From a virus: DNA of 27,903 bases. Positions 17,574-25,051 of this stretch are shown in pieces. Made by a program: the position numbers and the translations under genes. Location of the stretch: the IMG/VR virus record IMGVR_UViG_3300030060_003428, positions 1 to 27,903 of that record. One strand, written 5' to 3'. The stretch's first letter is position 1. Each line of letters starts with the position of its first letter. The notes beneath the pieces are model-generated. The model had not been told where the DNA came from and did no database searches. It saw only the letters and a program-made list of their open reading frames with translations.

Positions 17574-18565
17574 CTCTCAATTCCATCCGTTTCTATGAAC
17601 TCTTCAGTTTTATTCTTACTTTCTTCTGATACAAGCTCTTCTTTAAGAGTTCCCTCATACTTTTTATGTTCAGAACTAATGTAATCATTTGTTTGAGTTA
17701 TGTGTTTAAAAAATAAAGAAGAATTTAATTTGAACTCATCTGTAAGTTCAAAGTCTTTAAAATCAGATATAGAAGGCTCGACTGCATGGAAAGAGATATC
17801 TTTTTTGTAAAGTTCTGATTTCATTGTTAGTGTATAGCCAGGAAGCATCCTATGCTTACCTGTTTTCTTTGTAGTCGTTCTAACTAAATTGTCTAACTTT
17901 TTGACGCTTGTGGCTTGTGCAGTTTCAAAACACATAGCTAATTGTGTTGGCGAATTATCATCTGCGTCTTTTCTACACCAAACCCCATCTCTGTAAACGA
18001 CACTATTATTTTCTTGATCTAAAATATTATCACAAGTTGCAATTCCATAAATATGAATCTGTCTACTATTTGCTTTTTTTGCTTCTTTTTGATCGTCACT
18101 AAGACTGTTATAGTTTGAATCAAAACCTAGTTTCTTTACACCATTATTAAATCCACCAAACGTATCAATCCGATCTTTAGTATCATTACCCATCAGAAGT
18201 GTTTTTCTGTAAACATTTTTTTCTCTATTAAATGGAATCTTAGAATCCTTCTTTTGTGCATAGTAACGTTGATAAGAGTATTGAACATTGTAGATTTGTA
18301 ATTTAAAATCTTTAACGTAACAAGTCATCTGATCATTAAAATTAAATATAGAGAACCATCCTGGCTCTGCTACAACACTTTTAATTATTTTACCTTCGAC
18401 TTCAAGCTCATATGAAACAGGTTTACTAAGTAATTTCGTTCTTGGAAGTCTTACAATATCATTTTGTACTGCAGCTGAAGGATCTACCTCTAAAGTAATC
18501 ATATGTGAAAGTTTTTCTAATTCTTCTAATTCTTGTTTTGTATTTTTTGTAACTAAGTTTGTCAT
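17570..18565 (-). CDS. Replication-module protein, possible ssDNA-binding protein
   Basis: A 331-residue protein without an enzyme motif that I recognise. Residues 1-55 include a hydrophobic beta-type segment, followed by an aromatic-rich region (GWFSIFNFNDQMTCYVKDF; YNVQYSYQRYYAQKK) and an acidic, disordered-looking C-terminus rich in E, S, K and T, ending EFIETDGIES. An acidic tail on an aromatic-rich core is what T7 gp2.5-type single-strand binding proteins look like. The place between DNA polymerase and exonuclease, where a binding protein would be expected, supports this, but sequence identity to such a family is not shown. ATG directly follows the polymerase-frame stop in the order TAAATG on the shared junction, with AAAGGAAA upstream. 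Confidence 0.5.
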   Translation of the reverse strand: MTNLVTKNTKQELEELEKLSHMITLEVDPSAAVQNDIVRLPRTKLLSKPVSYELEVEGKIIKSVVAEPGWFSIFNFNDQMTCYVKDFKLQIYNVQYSYQRYYAQKKDSKIPFNREKNVYRKTLLMGNDTKDRIDTFGGFNNGVKKLGFDSNYNSLSDDQKEAKKANSRQIHIYGIATCDNILDQENNSVVYRDGVWCRKDADDNSPTQLAMCFETAQATSVKKLDNLVRTTTKKTGKHRMLPGYTLTMKSELYKKDISFHAVEPSISDFKDFELTDEFKLNSSLFFKHITQTNDYISSEHKKYEGTLKEELVSEESKNKTEEFIETDGIES

Positions 18566-20623
18566 TTAAATTTCCTTTAATTCTAACCAATTATATCCAA
18601 TTTTTGTTTCTAAAAGTAATGGTACGTTGAAGTGAACCCGAAGGTATTTCAGGATCAAGTCGGGCAGATTTTGATTTATAGATTCGACTGCATCTCTCAC
18701 TTTTTGATCCTCGCAAGGACTCACATCAACAACCAAACTGTCGTGTACCGAATTTACAATACAACTTTTACAGTTGTCAAGTTGTAAATCCAATTCTATT
18801 AAACATATCTGTATTAAATCCGCTGAAGCCAGAGATTGAACAGGGTAGTTTTTAATTCTTGTAAAATGCGTAGGCGTTCCATCCACCTTCCTTTTAATGT
18901 CGGGGAAAGAAAACTGTCGCCCTGAAGGTGTAGTTATAAAAGATTTAGACAAGGCAGTGTCTCCCAATTCTTTGTGCCACTTTGAAATGCCTTGATACTT
19001 CTCTTGAAAATGTCTTATGTAAGCAGCGTCTGCCTCAGTTTTCCCAAAGGGACTCGAACCAAAGAGAGGTGAAAATGTTCTGCTTTTTGCTTGTCCTCGA
19101 TTCGTTGGTTGACCTGCATTTGTAAGAAATTTAGCTGTATATGAATGCACATCAAAGCCTGTTTCTATTTCTTTAATAGCTACTTTGTCTTGGCTTAAAA
19201 AGGCAGCCACTCGAAATTCGAGCTGAGCAAAGTCTGCTTCAAGAATCTTTCCATCTTCAAACCTTGAAACAAAAACTTTTTTTACTGGAAACGTACCACC
19301 CCTTGGCATATTCTGCATATTAGGTTGCCTTCCACTAAATCTGCCAGTCGCAGTAATATGTTGAGTCAGTCCAACGTGTAGGTATCCGTCATCCTTTGTA
19401 AAAAGTTCTATAGATTTTAGATAAGTATTTAAGTAACTTTCTAAAGCGGAGTATCTTCTAAGTTTATTTAAGAACTCTTCAGCTAATTTATTATTTATAA
19501 TTTTAGCTTTAGTTTCTAAAAGTTCTAAAATATCTTTTGATGTATTAAATCCAGAAGCAGACACCCATTTTTTATTTACAGGTGTAAATTTTAAACCTGC
19601 TACTTCATCCAGTTTTTCTAAAGTATAGCCCAAAGCATCACAATTTTTACACTTGTTAGGTTTTTTAAACTTAGATCCATCTTTTCTAACTTTGTAGACA
19701 AACTTAGCTCCTTTACAAATGTCACAAATGGACGCTTTTGTCTTATACATTACTGTTGAATTTTCATTTATGATGTTTCTTAAAGTTTGATTTTGACTCC
19801 AAGGAGTTTCTCTACATTTCCTAAATAAATCTTCACCCCATGATTTTTTACTATTAATCTTTCTTGAAAAAACTATTTGTGAAACTTGTTCTGGTGAATT
19901 TAAGTTTAAAGGAGTATCTCCCATGACCTCTTTTATCTTTTTATGTAGCCACTCTAGTATCTCAGATCGCTCTTTCTCAAACTCACTTTTAACTTCTTTA
20001 AGAACATCCATATCAACTTTAAAACCATTGATGTACATCTTAGTCAAAACCTTACAAACATTATTTGTGATATCTATTATATTTTTTAAAGGTAAACTTC
20101 TCTCAGTTTCCAACTCTTGAGTTAAACATATGTACAAATCTTTAGTAATTTTTAAATCGTATTCTAGATACTCACAAAGTTCTAAATAAGGAATCTGTTT
20201 AGTCGTGTACCCTTTCTCAAAGTAAGTTTTTAGTGTGTCTTTCTTTTGATCTAACTCATATCTTTTAGAACATTCTGCCAAGGACAAAGGTTGTTTTAAT
20301 CCTCTGAGTAACACATACTCACAGAGCATTGTATCAAATATTTCTCCATTATACTTAAAACCACAACACCAGAGCCACTGAAGATCATGTTGTGCATTGT
20401 GCATAATTAAAAGCGTTGTTTTATCTAGAATAGATTGAAGTTCCTGTGGATCATCTGGTTTCTCTATTTCATCATGATCAAAAGTAAATATTTTATAATC
20501 GTTGGGTTTATCTACATTAACAACTCCAACCATCGTCAATGTGTTTGAATTTTCAAAAGGATCTAAATGTAATTTATTATGTTTTTTTATTGTTGTGTTC
20601 TCAACATCTAATACTATTCGCAT
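18566..20623 (-). CDS. Family A DNA polymerase with DnaJ-like zinc insertion
   Basis: A 685-residue T7-type replicative polymerase. The N-terminal 3'-5' exonuclease has LDVENT (D6, E8), IMHNAQHDLQWLW (D80) and EYLEYDLKIT (D156). A zinc-binding insert at about 298-333 has CDIC (C300, C303) and CKNCDALG (C325, C328), resembling half a DnaJ central domain. The palm/fingers follow: motif A ADFAQLEFR (D464), motif B R509-x3-K513-x3-F517, motif C NSVHDSLVVD (D628). The insert placement is as I recall for the HMO-2011 polymerase. Motif C has Ser where Pol I and T7 have Glu after HD, and the ddNTP-discrimination position is Phe, as in E. coli Pol I. Start ATG follows AGAGGTGAG, 10 bases after the helicase stop. 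Confidence 0.93.
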   Translation of the reverse strand: MRIVLDVENTTIKKHNKLHLDPFENSNTLTMVGVVNVDKPNDYKIFTFDHDEIEKPDDPQELQSILDKTTLLIMHNAQHDLQWLWCCGFKYNGEIFDTMLCEYVLLRGLKQPLSLAECSKRYELDQKKDTLKTYFEKGYTTKQIPYLELCEYLEYDLKITKDLYICLTQELETERSLPLKNIIDITNNVCKVLTKMYINGFKVDMDVLKEVKSEFEKERSEILEWLHKKIKEVMGDTPLNLNSPEQVSQIVFSRKINSKKSWGEDLFRKCRETPWSQNQTLRNIINENSTVMYKTKASICDICKGAKFVYKVRKDGSKFKKPNKCKNCDALGYTLEKLDEVAGLKFTPVNKKWVSASGFNTSKDILELLETKAKIINNKLAEEFLNKLRRYSALESYLNTYLKSIELFTKDDGYLHVGLTQHITATGRFSGRQPNMQNMPRGGTFPVKKVFVSRFEDGKILEADFAQLEFRVAAFLSQDKVAIKEIETGFDVHSYTAKFLTNAGQPTNRGQAKSRTFSPLFGSSPFGKTEADAAYIRHFQEKYQGISKWHKELGDTALSKSFITTPSGRQFSFPDIKRKVDGTPTHFTRIKNYPVQSLASADLIQICLIELDLQLDNCKSCIVNSVHDSLVVDVSPCEDQKVRDAVESINQNLPDLILKYLRVHFNVPLLLETKIGYNWLELKEI

Positions 20624-20633
20624 ACTCTCACCT

Positions 20634-21857
20634 CTATGCTGTATATCTTGAAGTTTCTCCGTCTAAATTTACTGTAATATTGCCATGCCATCCTCCTTTC
20701 AATTTGTTTTTAGCTATAATAAGGTATCTAATTGGACTTTGCTCATCGTCTTCGGTAGCGTCTTCTCTTTTACCTATAAGAATCATAAGATCCGCCTCAG
20801 CAGCTTTACCTGTTTTTGATCCTTCTAACATAGATTGGTTTAAGGAATAAGAGCGACCCTCTGCTTCTGCCGATAACTGAGACATCCAGATGATTGCACA
20901 ACCATACTGTTTTCCAATATTCCTTGCATGGATCGCTGCGTCTTTTAAGTAGACATCAGATTTGTCGGAAGTTTTGGTAGCAAACTTATCCCCCATATCT
21001 AAAACTACAACGTCTGGTTTTTCTGATTTTACAACTTGTTCAACCCAAGCTAGATCATTACCTGTCGAGTCTTTAAAATGTATATTAGCTTTTACAGAAG
21101 CATACTTTTCTTTGTAGCTATCTGTATCCTTTTCTATTGTCTCCCATTTTTCATTATTGGCAGCAGATATGTATCTTTGAACAACTCGATAATACGCTTC
21201 TTCATTTGTTAAAATTAAACACTTTGCACCTTGGTGAGCAAACCCCCCAGGAGAAGCAATCAAACTAGCATGAAAACTGGTTTTGCCCATGTTAGGTCTA
21301 GCACCGATAATTATTAAATGACCTTTATTAATTCCTTCAATCCTTTTACTTAACGATGGAATATTAAACTTCCATTGTGTCTCTAAGCTATTTAGTTTAG
21401 CTATTGTATCTAACGAAATATCTTCCCATTCAATATTCATTGAAGGCATGAAGTCATCATTATGGGTTTCAATTAGATTTCTTAAAGGCTCGAGCGTTTC
21501 AACAGTACCATTCAAATAATCAAAGCCTAGATTACTGATTTGCTCACCCAAACTTTGCCTAAACAAATTAGATAAAACATCCTTCGTAACTTCAGGAGTC
21601 ATAAGTTGTTCCTTATCTAATTTATAAAACAAGTTTTGAAATAGTTCTTTGTTAGAAGTTGTGATTGTAGGATTGTTTGAGAAGAAAAGACCTTCTAACT
21701 CTTTTGTTGTAATAGATTTATTATACTTAGACATTGCTTGATCTAATGTAATTTTTATTCTTTTTATATTATTAGTAAATAAACTATTTAAATGTTTACT
21801 TTTATAACTTTCGTAGAAATCTTTATTCATTAGTGATTTAAGTAATGTTAGTTCCAT
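20634..21857 (-). CDS. DnaB-like replicative helicase
   Basis: A 407-residue hexameric helicase of the DnaB / T7 gp4 RecA-fold class, which unwinds the fork using NTP. Walker A is GARPNMGKTS (about 185-194) and Walker B VVVLDMGD (about 283-290), with the later WMSQLSAEAEGRSYSLNQSM segment (about 320-340) containing the helicase-specific loop and sensor region. The N-terminal 150 residues look like a DnaB-type helical domain, and no primase zinc finger is present, since the primase is the separate gene just upstream. I start it at the ATG at 21857, which follows GGGGACTAAC; a TTG four codons further upstream is possible but less likely. The polymerase gene follows after 10 bases. Confidence 0.88.
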   Translation of the reverse strand: MELTLLKSLMNKDFYESYKSKHLNSLFTNNIKRIKITLDQAMSKYNKSITTKELEGLFFSNNPTITTSNKELFQNLFYKLDKEQLMTPEVTKDVLSNLFRQSLGEQISNLGFDYLNGTVETLEPLRNLIETHNDDFMPSMNIEWEDISLDTIAKLNSLETQWKFNIPSLSKRIEGINKGHLIIIGARPNMGKTSFHASLIASPGGFAHQGAKCLILTNEEAYYRVVQRYISAANNEKWETIEKDTDSYKEKYASVKANIHFKDSTGNDLAWVEQVVKSEKPDVVVLDMGDKFATKTSDKSDVYLKDAAIHARNIGKQYGCAIIWMSQLSAEAEGRSYSLNQSMLEGSKTGKAAEADLMILIGKREDATEDDEQSPIRYLIIAKNKLKGGWHGNITVNLDGETSRYTA

Positions 21858-21939
21858 GTTAGTCCCCAATCTTGCTTTATTTTTTTATATGTTGTACAAA
21901 TACTTATCACTTGCTCTGACCCTCTCACCAGCATCATAG

Positions 21940-22728
21940 TCAGAGTAAGTGACTAACTTTTATTATATCCTCCTCTACTTTATATTTAAGATCATCTTTT
22001 AAAGACACTGCAAATACACAAGGATGTTCAGCTTTAAGTTCCTTGGTGTATTTAATTGTTTTCTTTTTTGCATCTGGATCTAAGGCAATTAATACCTTTT
22101 TATATTCTTTTAATTTATACTTAGTTTTCTCGGAAAGATTTGTTCCCAAAAGGGCCATGCCATTCACATTACAGATTTTAGAAATTATGATTGCACTAAG
22201 TATGTCTTCAACAACTACAACAGTGTTATTGTCCTTTCTTGAAATATAATAGTCTGCATTTGAACCATATCTCAACCATTTTGGATATCCATTATTCAAA
22301 GTACGACCAATCGCATCAATTAAAATACCAGAATCATTACGAATAGGAAACACAGCTCTTTTGTCTTTGACATCGTAAGATAAAGATACTTCATCAAGAC
22401 CCCATTTCGTAATAAAAGCATCCATGAGAGAGTTATCTATGTCATAAGAAACATACTCAGGATACATAAAGATGTCTGATTTGTTTTCTAGATCTGATGG
22501 ACTTCTTTTCTTGAGAATAAATTCTAAATCTTGTCTTGTATAGCCCGCTTTTACAGCACCTTTTATGTTACAACTTACTCTATAACAATTAAAAATTATT
22601 GTACCATCCATCTTTATTGCCGTTAAAGTTCTTCTACCTCCACAAGAAGGACAATTTACTCTAACATTTTCTGATTCATTTAATGTTAGATCTTCAATAA
22701 ATGTTAAGATATTCATTTTATGTTCCAT
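21940..22728 (-). CDS. Phage primase (zinc finger plus toprim)
   Basis: A 262-residue DNA primase resembling the N-terminal half of T7 gp4. The zinc-binding site is CPSC (C26, C29) with NCYRVSC (C48, C53). The toprim fold is seen from VVVVEDILSAIII (about 170-182, catalytic E174) and VLIALDPDAKK (212-222, D217 and D219). It would make RNA primers at the fork for the helicase and polymerase encoded directly downstream; here primase and helicase are separate proteins, whereas T7 fuses them. There is no clear Shine-Dalgarno before the ATG at 22728, and a second ATG four codons on is equally possible. Confidence 0.88.
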   Translation of the reverse strand: MEHKMNILTFIEDLTLNESENVRVNCPSCGGRRTLTAIKMDGTIIFNCYRVSCNIKGAVKAGYTRQDLEFILKKRSPSDLENKSDIFMYPEYVSYDIDNSLMDAFITKWGLDEVSLSYDVKDKRAVFPIRNDSGILIDAIGRTLNNGYPKWLRYGSNADYYISRKDNNTVVVVEDILSAIIISKICNVNGMALLGTNLSEKTKYKLKEYKKVLIALDPDAKKKTIKYTKELKAEHPCVFAVSLKDDLKYKVEEDIIKVSHLL

Positions 22729-22740
22729 TTAATGTTAACA

Positions 22741-22790
22741 AGACCCCTTCGGGGTAATTAAAAAATTAAATTTAATTTGTAAAGGGGTCT
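22741..22790 (-). promoter_or_regulatory. Overlapping inverted repeats in the primase leader (alternative hairpins)
   Basis: On the minus strand GGGGTCT (22747-22741) can pair either with the adjacent ACCCC (22755-22751) across a GAA loop (ACCCCGAAGGGGT), or with AGACCCCTT at 22790-22782 (9 bp, AAGGGGTCT as partner), with an AT-rich spacer of 32 bases. The two foldings exclude each other. The element lies between the integrase and primase genes, just before the primase start. It could be an attenuator, an operator or an attachment site; nothing decides which. Confidence 0.4.
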
Positions 22791-22820
22791 ATTTGTAAAT
22801 AATTTTATGTAGTGATAAAA

Positions 22821-23732
22821 CTACCACAGGGTTTTTCTGTCGGATAAGGCAACTAAAGCAGATTTTAGTGTGTGTTTGAGATAAGGTTTTAAGGAACTAG
22901 GATTCTGATGACCAGAAACACTCATAATAGAAGCTATATCCTTTCCAGATTCAACCATCTCAGTAACAGCAGTCCTTCTCATATCAGATGCGTATAACTC
23001 TGGAGGCAAGTTACACTCTCTCTTAATTCTATTAACATGTCGGGATATTTCTTGTTTTGTGTAGGGTTTATAACCAGAACTGTTCTGTACAAGAGAGGGT
23101 GCAACATACTTTGTTATTTCTCCAAACCTCTCTACTTGTTCCCATAGCATTTTCATAAGATTTTTATCGTAAATTGGTAGATGAACTTTTGCTCTTCTTT
23201 TAGATTGTTCTAAATTTAATTGTTCTTTTTCAAAATCTATGTTTGACCATTGCAATTCTCGTATATCTCCTATGCGTTGCCCAAAAGAATACGCCATATG
23301 CACGATTAAACCTATATTTACTGTCTTCCAGTCTTTATAAGCATGATCTAAGAAGATTTTTACTTGTTCTGGCGTCCAAATTACCTTTCGATTTGTTTCT
23401 TTGACCCTTGTAATGCCCATCGTTGGATTATCAGTAATCAATTCTAACTCTTTACCATAATTGAATACCTTTTGAAGCACAGAAAGTGTATAGTTGGCTG
23501 TTCTAATGCCTTTATTTAACCATTCATCATAGCCTTGTTTAAAAACAGAGCGAGATAACTCGTTTAATTTGTAATTAGCAATCGTTTTATCATTTACTTT
23601 TGTAATTAATGCTCGATTAAGATTGACTTGATAGTCTCGTTTTGTAGTGTCTCTAAGTTTTTTAAAATCATGAGATTCTTTATAGTGTTGTACAAGTGTA
23701 TAGAAATTACTTTTGTTTGTAATCTTTTTCAT
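22821..23732 (-). CDS. int: Tyrosine recombinase / phage integrase
   Basis: A 303-residue site-specific recombinase that would insert and excise the phage genome. The N-terminal 100 residues form an arm/core-binding type domain (TLVQHYKESHDFKKLRDTTK; LSVLQKVFNYGKELELI). The catalytic domain shows R153 in FGQRIGDIRELQW, a Lys in SKRRAK (about 177-182), R252 in ASDMRRTAVTEMV, H275 in VSGHQNPSS and the nucleophile Y284 in PYLKHT. The usual His of the HxxR box is Ser249 here. AAGGAA precedes the ATG. The upstream leader carries a strong palindrome (23769-23803). The gene lies between lysis genes and the replication operon and suggests a temperate lifestyle. Confidence 0.93.
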   Translation of the reverse strand: MKKITNKSNFYTLVQHYKESHDFKKLRDTTKRDYQVNLNRALITKVNDKTIANYKLNELSRSVFKQGYDEWLNKGIRTANYTLSVLQKVFNYGKELELITDNPTMGITRVKETNRKVIWTPEQVKIFLDHAYKDWKTVNIGLIVHMAYSFGQRIGDIRELQWSNIDFEKEQLNLEQSKRRAKVHLPIYDKNLMKMLWEQVERFGEITKYVAPSLVQNSSGYKPYTKQEISRHVNRIKRECNLPPELYASDMRRTAVTEMVESGKDIASIMSVSGHQNPSSLKPYLKHTLKSALVALSDRKTLW

Positions 23733-23768
23733 TACAATTCCTTTCTTAAATTTTAAATGTAAGTAGTC

Positions 23769-23803
23769 CTCCCTACAACTGAGTTGGAGTCACTTGTAGG
23801 GAG
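23769..23803. repeat. Imperfect palindrome upstream of integrase
   Basis: CTCCCTACAA (23769-23778) and TTGTAGGGAG (23794-23803) are perfect inverted repeats. After one C/C mismatch, TGA and TCA also pair, leaving a 7-base loop. On the plus strand it is followed by TAGGTTTTT, so it could end a plus-strand transcript, though no plus-strand gene is near. Ten bases on, AGTGT-CTTA-ACACT (23814-23827) forms a smaller stem. It lies 37-71 bases before the integrase start; operator, attachment-site core or structured leader are all possible. The rest of 23733-23962 shows no gene. Confidence 0.6.
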
Positions 23804-23962
23804 TAGGTTTTTAAGTGTCTTAACACTGCAAAGTCACTCATGCGAAAATGATTAAATATAAACACAAGCCTTTGTTGCAGAGGATATAACGCTCTCACTG
23901 CTTACGTTATCGTCAGGAAAGAAATCATAAAGAAACCTGTCGATGGTATATTTTCGCCTATT

Positions 23963-24079
23963 TTAGGGTGAAAATCTAGTAAAAGTTGATAAAGCTATTT
24001 GATTTAAAGAAAACTCTAACGCAGCGATACCAAATACAATAATTAATGTAATATACAAAGCATCTTTTTTCATTGTCAT
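23963..24079 (-). CDS. Tiny membrane protein (38 aa), possible lysis accessory
   Basis: A short ORF of 38 residues: a basic start (MTMKKDA), one hydrophobic segment (about 7-22, ALYITLIIVFGIAALEF) and a polar tail ending in TRFSP. The start overlaps the stop of the upstream 55-residue ORF by 3 bases (ATGA), the typical spacing of coupled genes. It is the second of two small membrane ORFs following the SleB-like endolysin, so a holin, antiholin or spanin part is the most natural guess, without motif support. It fills most of what would otherwise be an empty 0.5-kb gap between endolysin and integrase. Confidence 0.5.
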   Translation of the reverse strand: MTMKKDALYITLIIVFGIAALEFSLNQIALSTFTRFSP

Positions 24080-24243
24080 GTGATTCTCTTTCTAATTTTA
24101 TCTTTTAAATCTTGATAGTCTTTGTCTGACATGTATAAAAATATAAAAAGAATAAGAACTCCTTTAGAACACGAATGAAGATAATCTAAAACATCTCTTG
24201 TTTCTTTATTGGCTAGTTCTCTATGTATCTTTTTAAAAAACAT
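24076..24243 (-). CDS. Small membrane protein (55 aa), holin candidate
   Basis: A short ORF of 55 residues starting MFFKKIHRELANKETRDVLD, followed by one hydrophobic stretch (about 26-38, SKGVLILFIFLYM) and a strongly charged C-terminus (SDKDYQDLKDKIRKRIT). Start ATG lies 8 bases after the endolysin stop; its own stop overlaps the next tiny ORF. Size, single membrane segment and charged tail fit small class II/III-type holins or related lysis proteins, and the neighbour is an endolysin. No sequence family is recognised, so the holin role is inference from context. Confidence 0.5.
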   Translation of the reverse strand: MFFKKIHRELANKETRDVLDYLHSCSKGVLILFIFLYMSDKDYQDLKDKIRKRIT

Positions 24244-24251
24244 GTTTATAC

Positions 24252-24725
24252 TTACTCTTTATTTTCGTTATGCTTGCTAATTAATTCAATAAAATTCTTA
24301 GGTCTGAGCAAGGGTCTATTTTCTTTATAAGGTCTATAGAAAACATGATTGCCAACTTCACTCACAAATTCATAGTTACTTTGCCAGTAAGGAGTAATTT
24401 GATTACTATGATAATGTGTTACCTCATCGCCGACAACAGAGATGTACTCTCCATTTCTTAACATTAATTCAGCGATAGCTTTAGCTCTTTGATAAGAAAA
24501 CCTATCCGTCATAGTATCAGATTGCCCATCACACCACCAAGAGAATTGGCAGCCCTGACTATTTTCCTCTAAAACAACAGAACAAATATCATTTGGATGG
24601 TCATGAGATGCAACTCTGTTTAAAGTTACTTCAGCTACAGCTATTTGTCCTGCAACCTCTTCTCCCCGAGCTTCAAAGTAGATGTTCGCACTCAAACATA
24701 ACAATGCAGTTGTCTCTAATATCAT
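24252..24725 (-). CDS. SleB-like cell wall hydrolase (endolysin)
   Basis: A 157-residue Hydrolase_2 (SleB/CwlJ) family protein, cutting peptidoglycan glycan strands. Family hallmarks: ANIYFEARGEEVAGQIAVAE near the N-terminus (the Glu of YFEARGE is the expected catalytic residue), VTLNRVASHDHPNDICSVVL, the CQFSWWCDG motif, and a C-terminal region THYHSN...PYW with a GNHVFYR end. The start is set at the ATG at 24725, since AAAGGAG lies 8 bases before it and overlaps the stop region of the previous gene; an in-frame extension to 24782 is unlikely. There is no clear signal peptide, so export would need a holin, and two tiny membrane ORFs follow immediately. By place on the early strand it is separate from the late virion block. 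Confidence 0.88.
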   Translation of the reverse strand: MILETTALLCLSANIYFEARGEEVAGQIAVAEVTLNRVASHDHPNDICSVVLEENSQGCQFSWWCDGQSDTMTDRFSYQRAKAIAELMLRNGEYISVVGDEVTHYHSNQITPYWQSNYEFVSEVGNHVFYRPYKENRPLLRPKNFIELISKHNENKE

Positions 24726-24726
24726 T

Positions 24727-25038
24727 TCATTCTCCTTTACAAAGTATATGAACACGTTTGACAACTTCATCATTGTGCCCACCTATGTGCCAATGATATA
24801 TATCTCTGATGTCTTTACCATATTTGCCAAGATAGTTTCTACCATTCTTCCAATTATAGATTGTCGCTATAAGTCCATCACTGAATTTTAAAACCCATGT
24901 TCCGTCTGTTTTGTAACCATCCCAATCAAAGGGCTCACCAAATAACGTCACTAACTTCTCATAAGAGATTTCGATGTCCCCTCTGAGACACGTTTCATTA
25001 ATCTCAGTTGAATATTTATCTAATATTTTGTATTCCAT
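24727..25038 (-). CDS. Conserved small phage protein (WKNGRNYLG type)
   Basis: A 103-residue protein with the pattern ISYEKLVTLFGEPF...DGYKTDGTWVLKFSDGLIATIYNWKNG and a final YHWHIGG. I remember this arrangement (LFG-P...D-x-YKTD-x-W...DG-x-ATIYNWK-G-NYLG...WHIGG) from small proteins of many tailed phages, where no function is assigned. It begins behind a strong AAAAGGAG site 13 bases after the methyltransferase stop. Its last codons (TGTAAAGGAGAATGA) provide the ribosome-binding site for the endolysin gene, so the two are coupled. Confidence 0.65.
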   Translation of the reverse strand: MEYKILDKYSTEINETCLRGDIEISYEKLVTLFGEPFDWDGYKTDGTWVLKFSDGLIATIYNWKNGRNYLGKYGKDIRDIYHWHIGGHNDEVVKRVHILCKGE

Positions 25039-25051
25039 TTTCTTTCTCCTT

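Noticed and set aside
20539-20850. 103-codon plus-strand ORF across the polymerase/helicase junction
   Set aside because: Antisense to two confidently assigned genes; composition of a shadow frame.
21886-21959. Good-looking short peptide SDYDAGERVRASDKYLYNI in the +1 frame at the primase end
   Set aside because: No start codon in frame and upstream stops; would need an unsupported +1 frameshift from the primase. Could be a remnant of a lost gene, but evidence is too thin.
23804-23962. tRNA or other structured RNA gene before integrase
   Set aside because: An ATAACG/CGTTAT pair and a CAGG/CCTG pair exist, but no cloverleaf, T-loop or acceptor stem could be built.
24726-24782. N-terminal extension of the endolysin to 24782
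   Set aside because: The extension lies in the frame of the preceding gene's coding region without its own ribosome-binding site, whereas AAAGGAG precedes the ATG at 24725.
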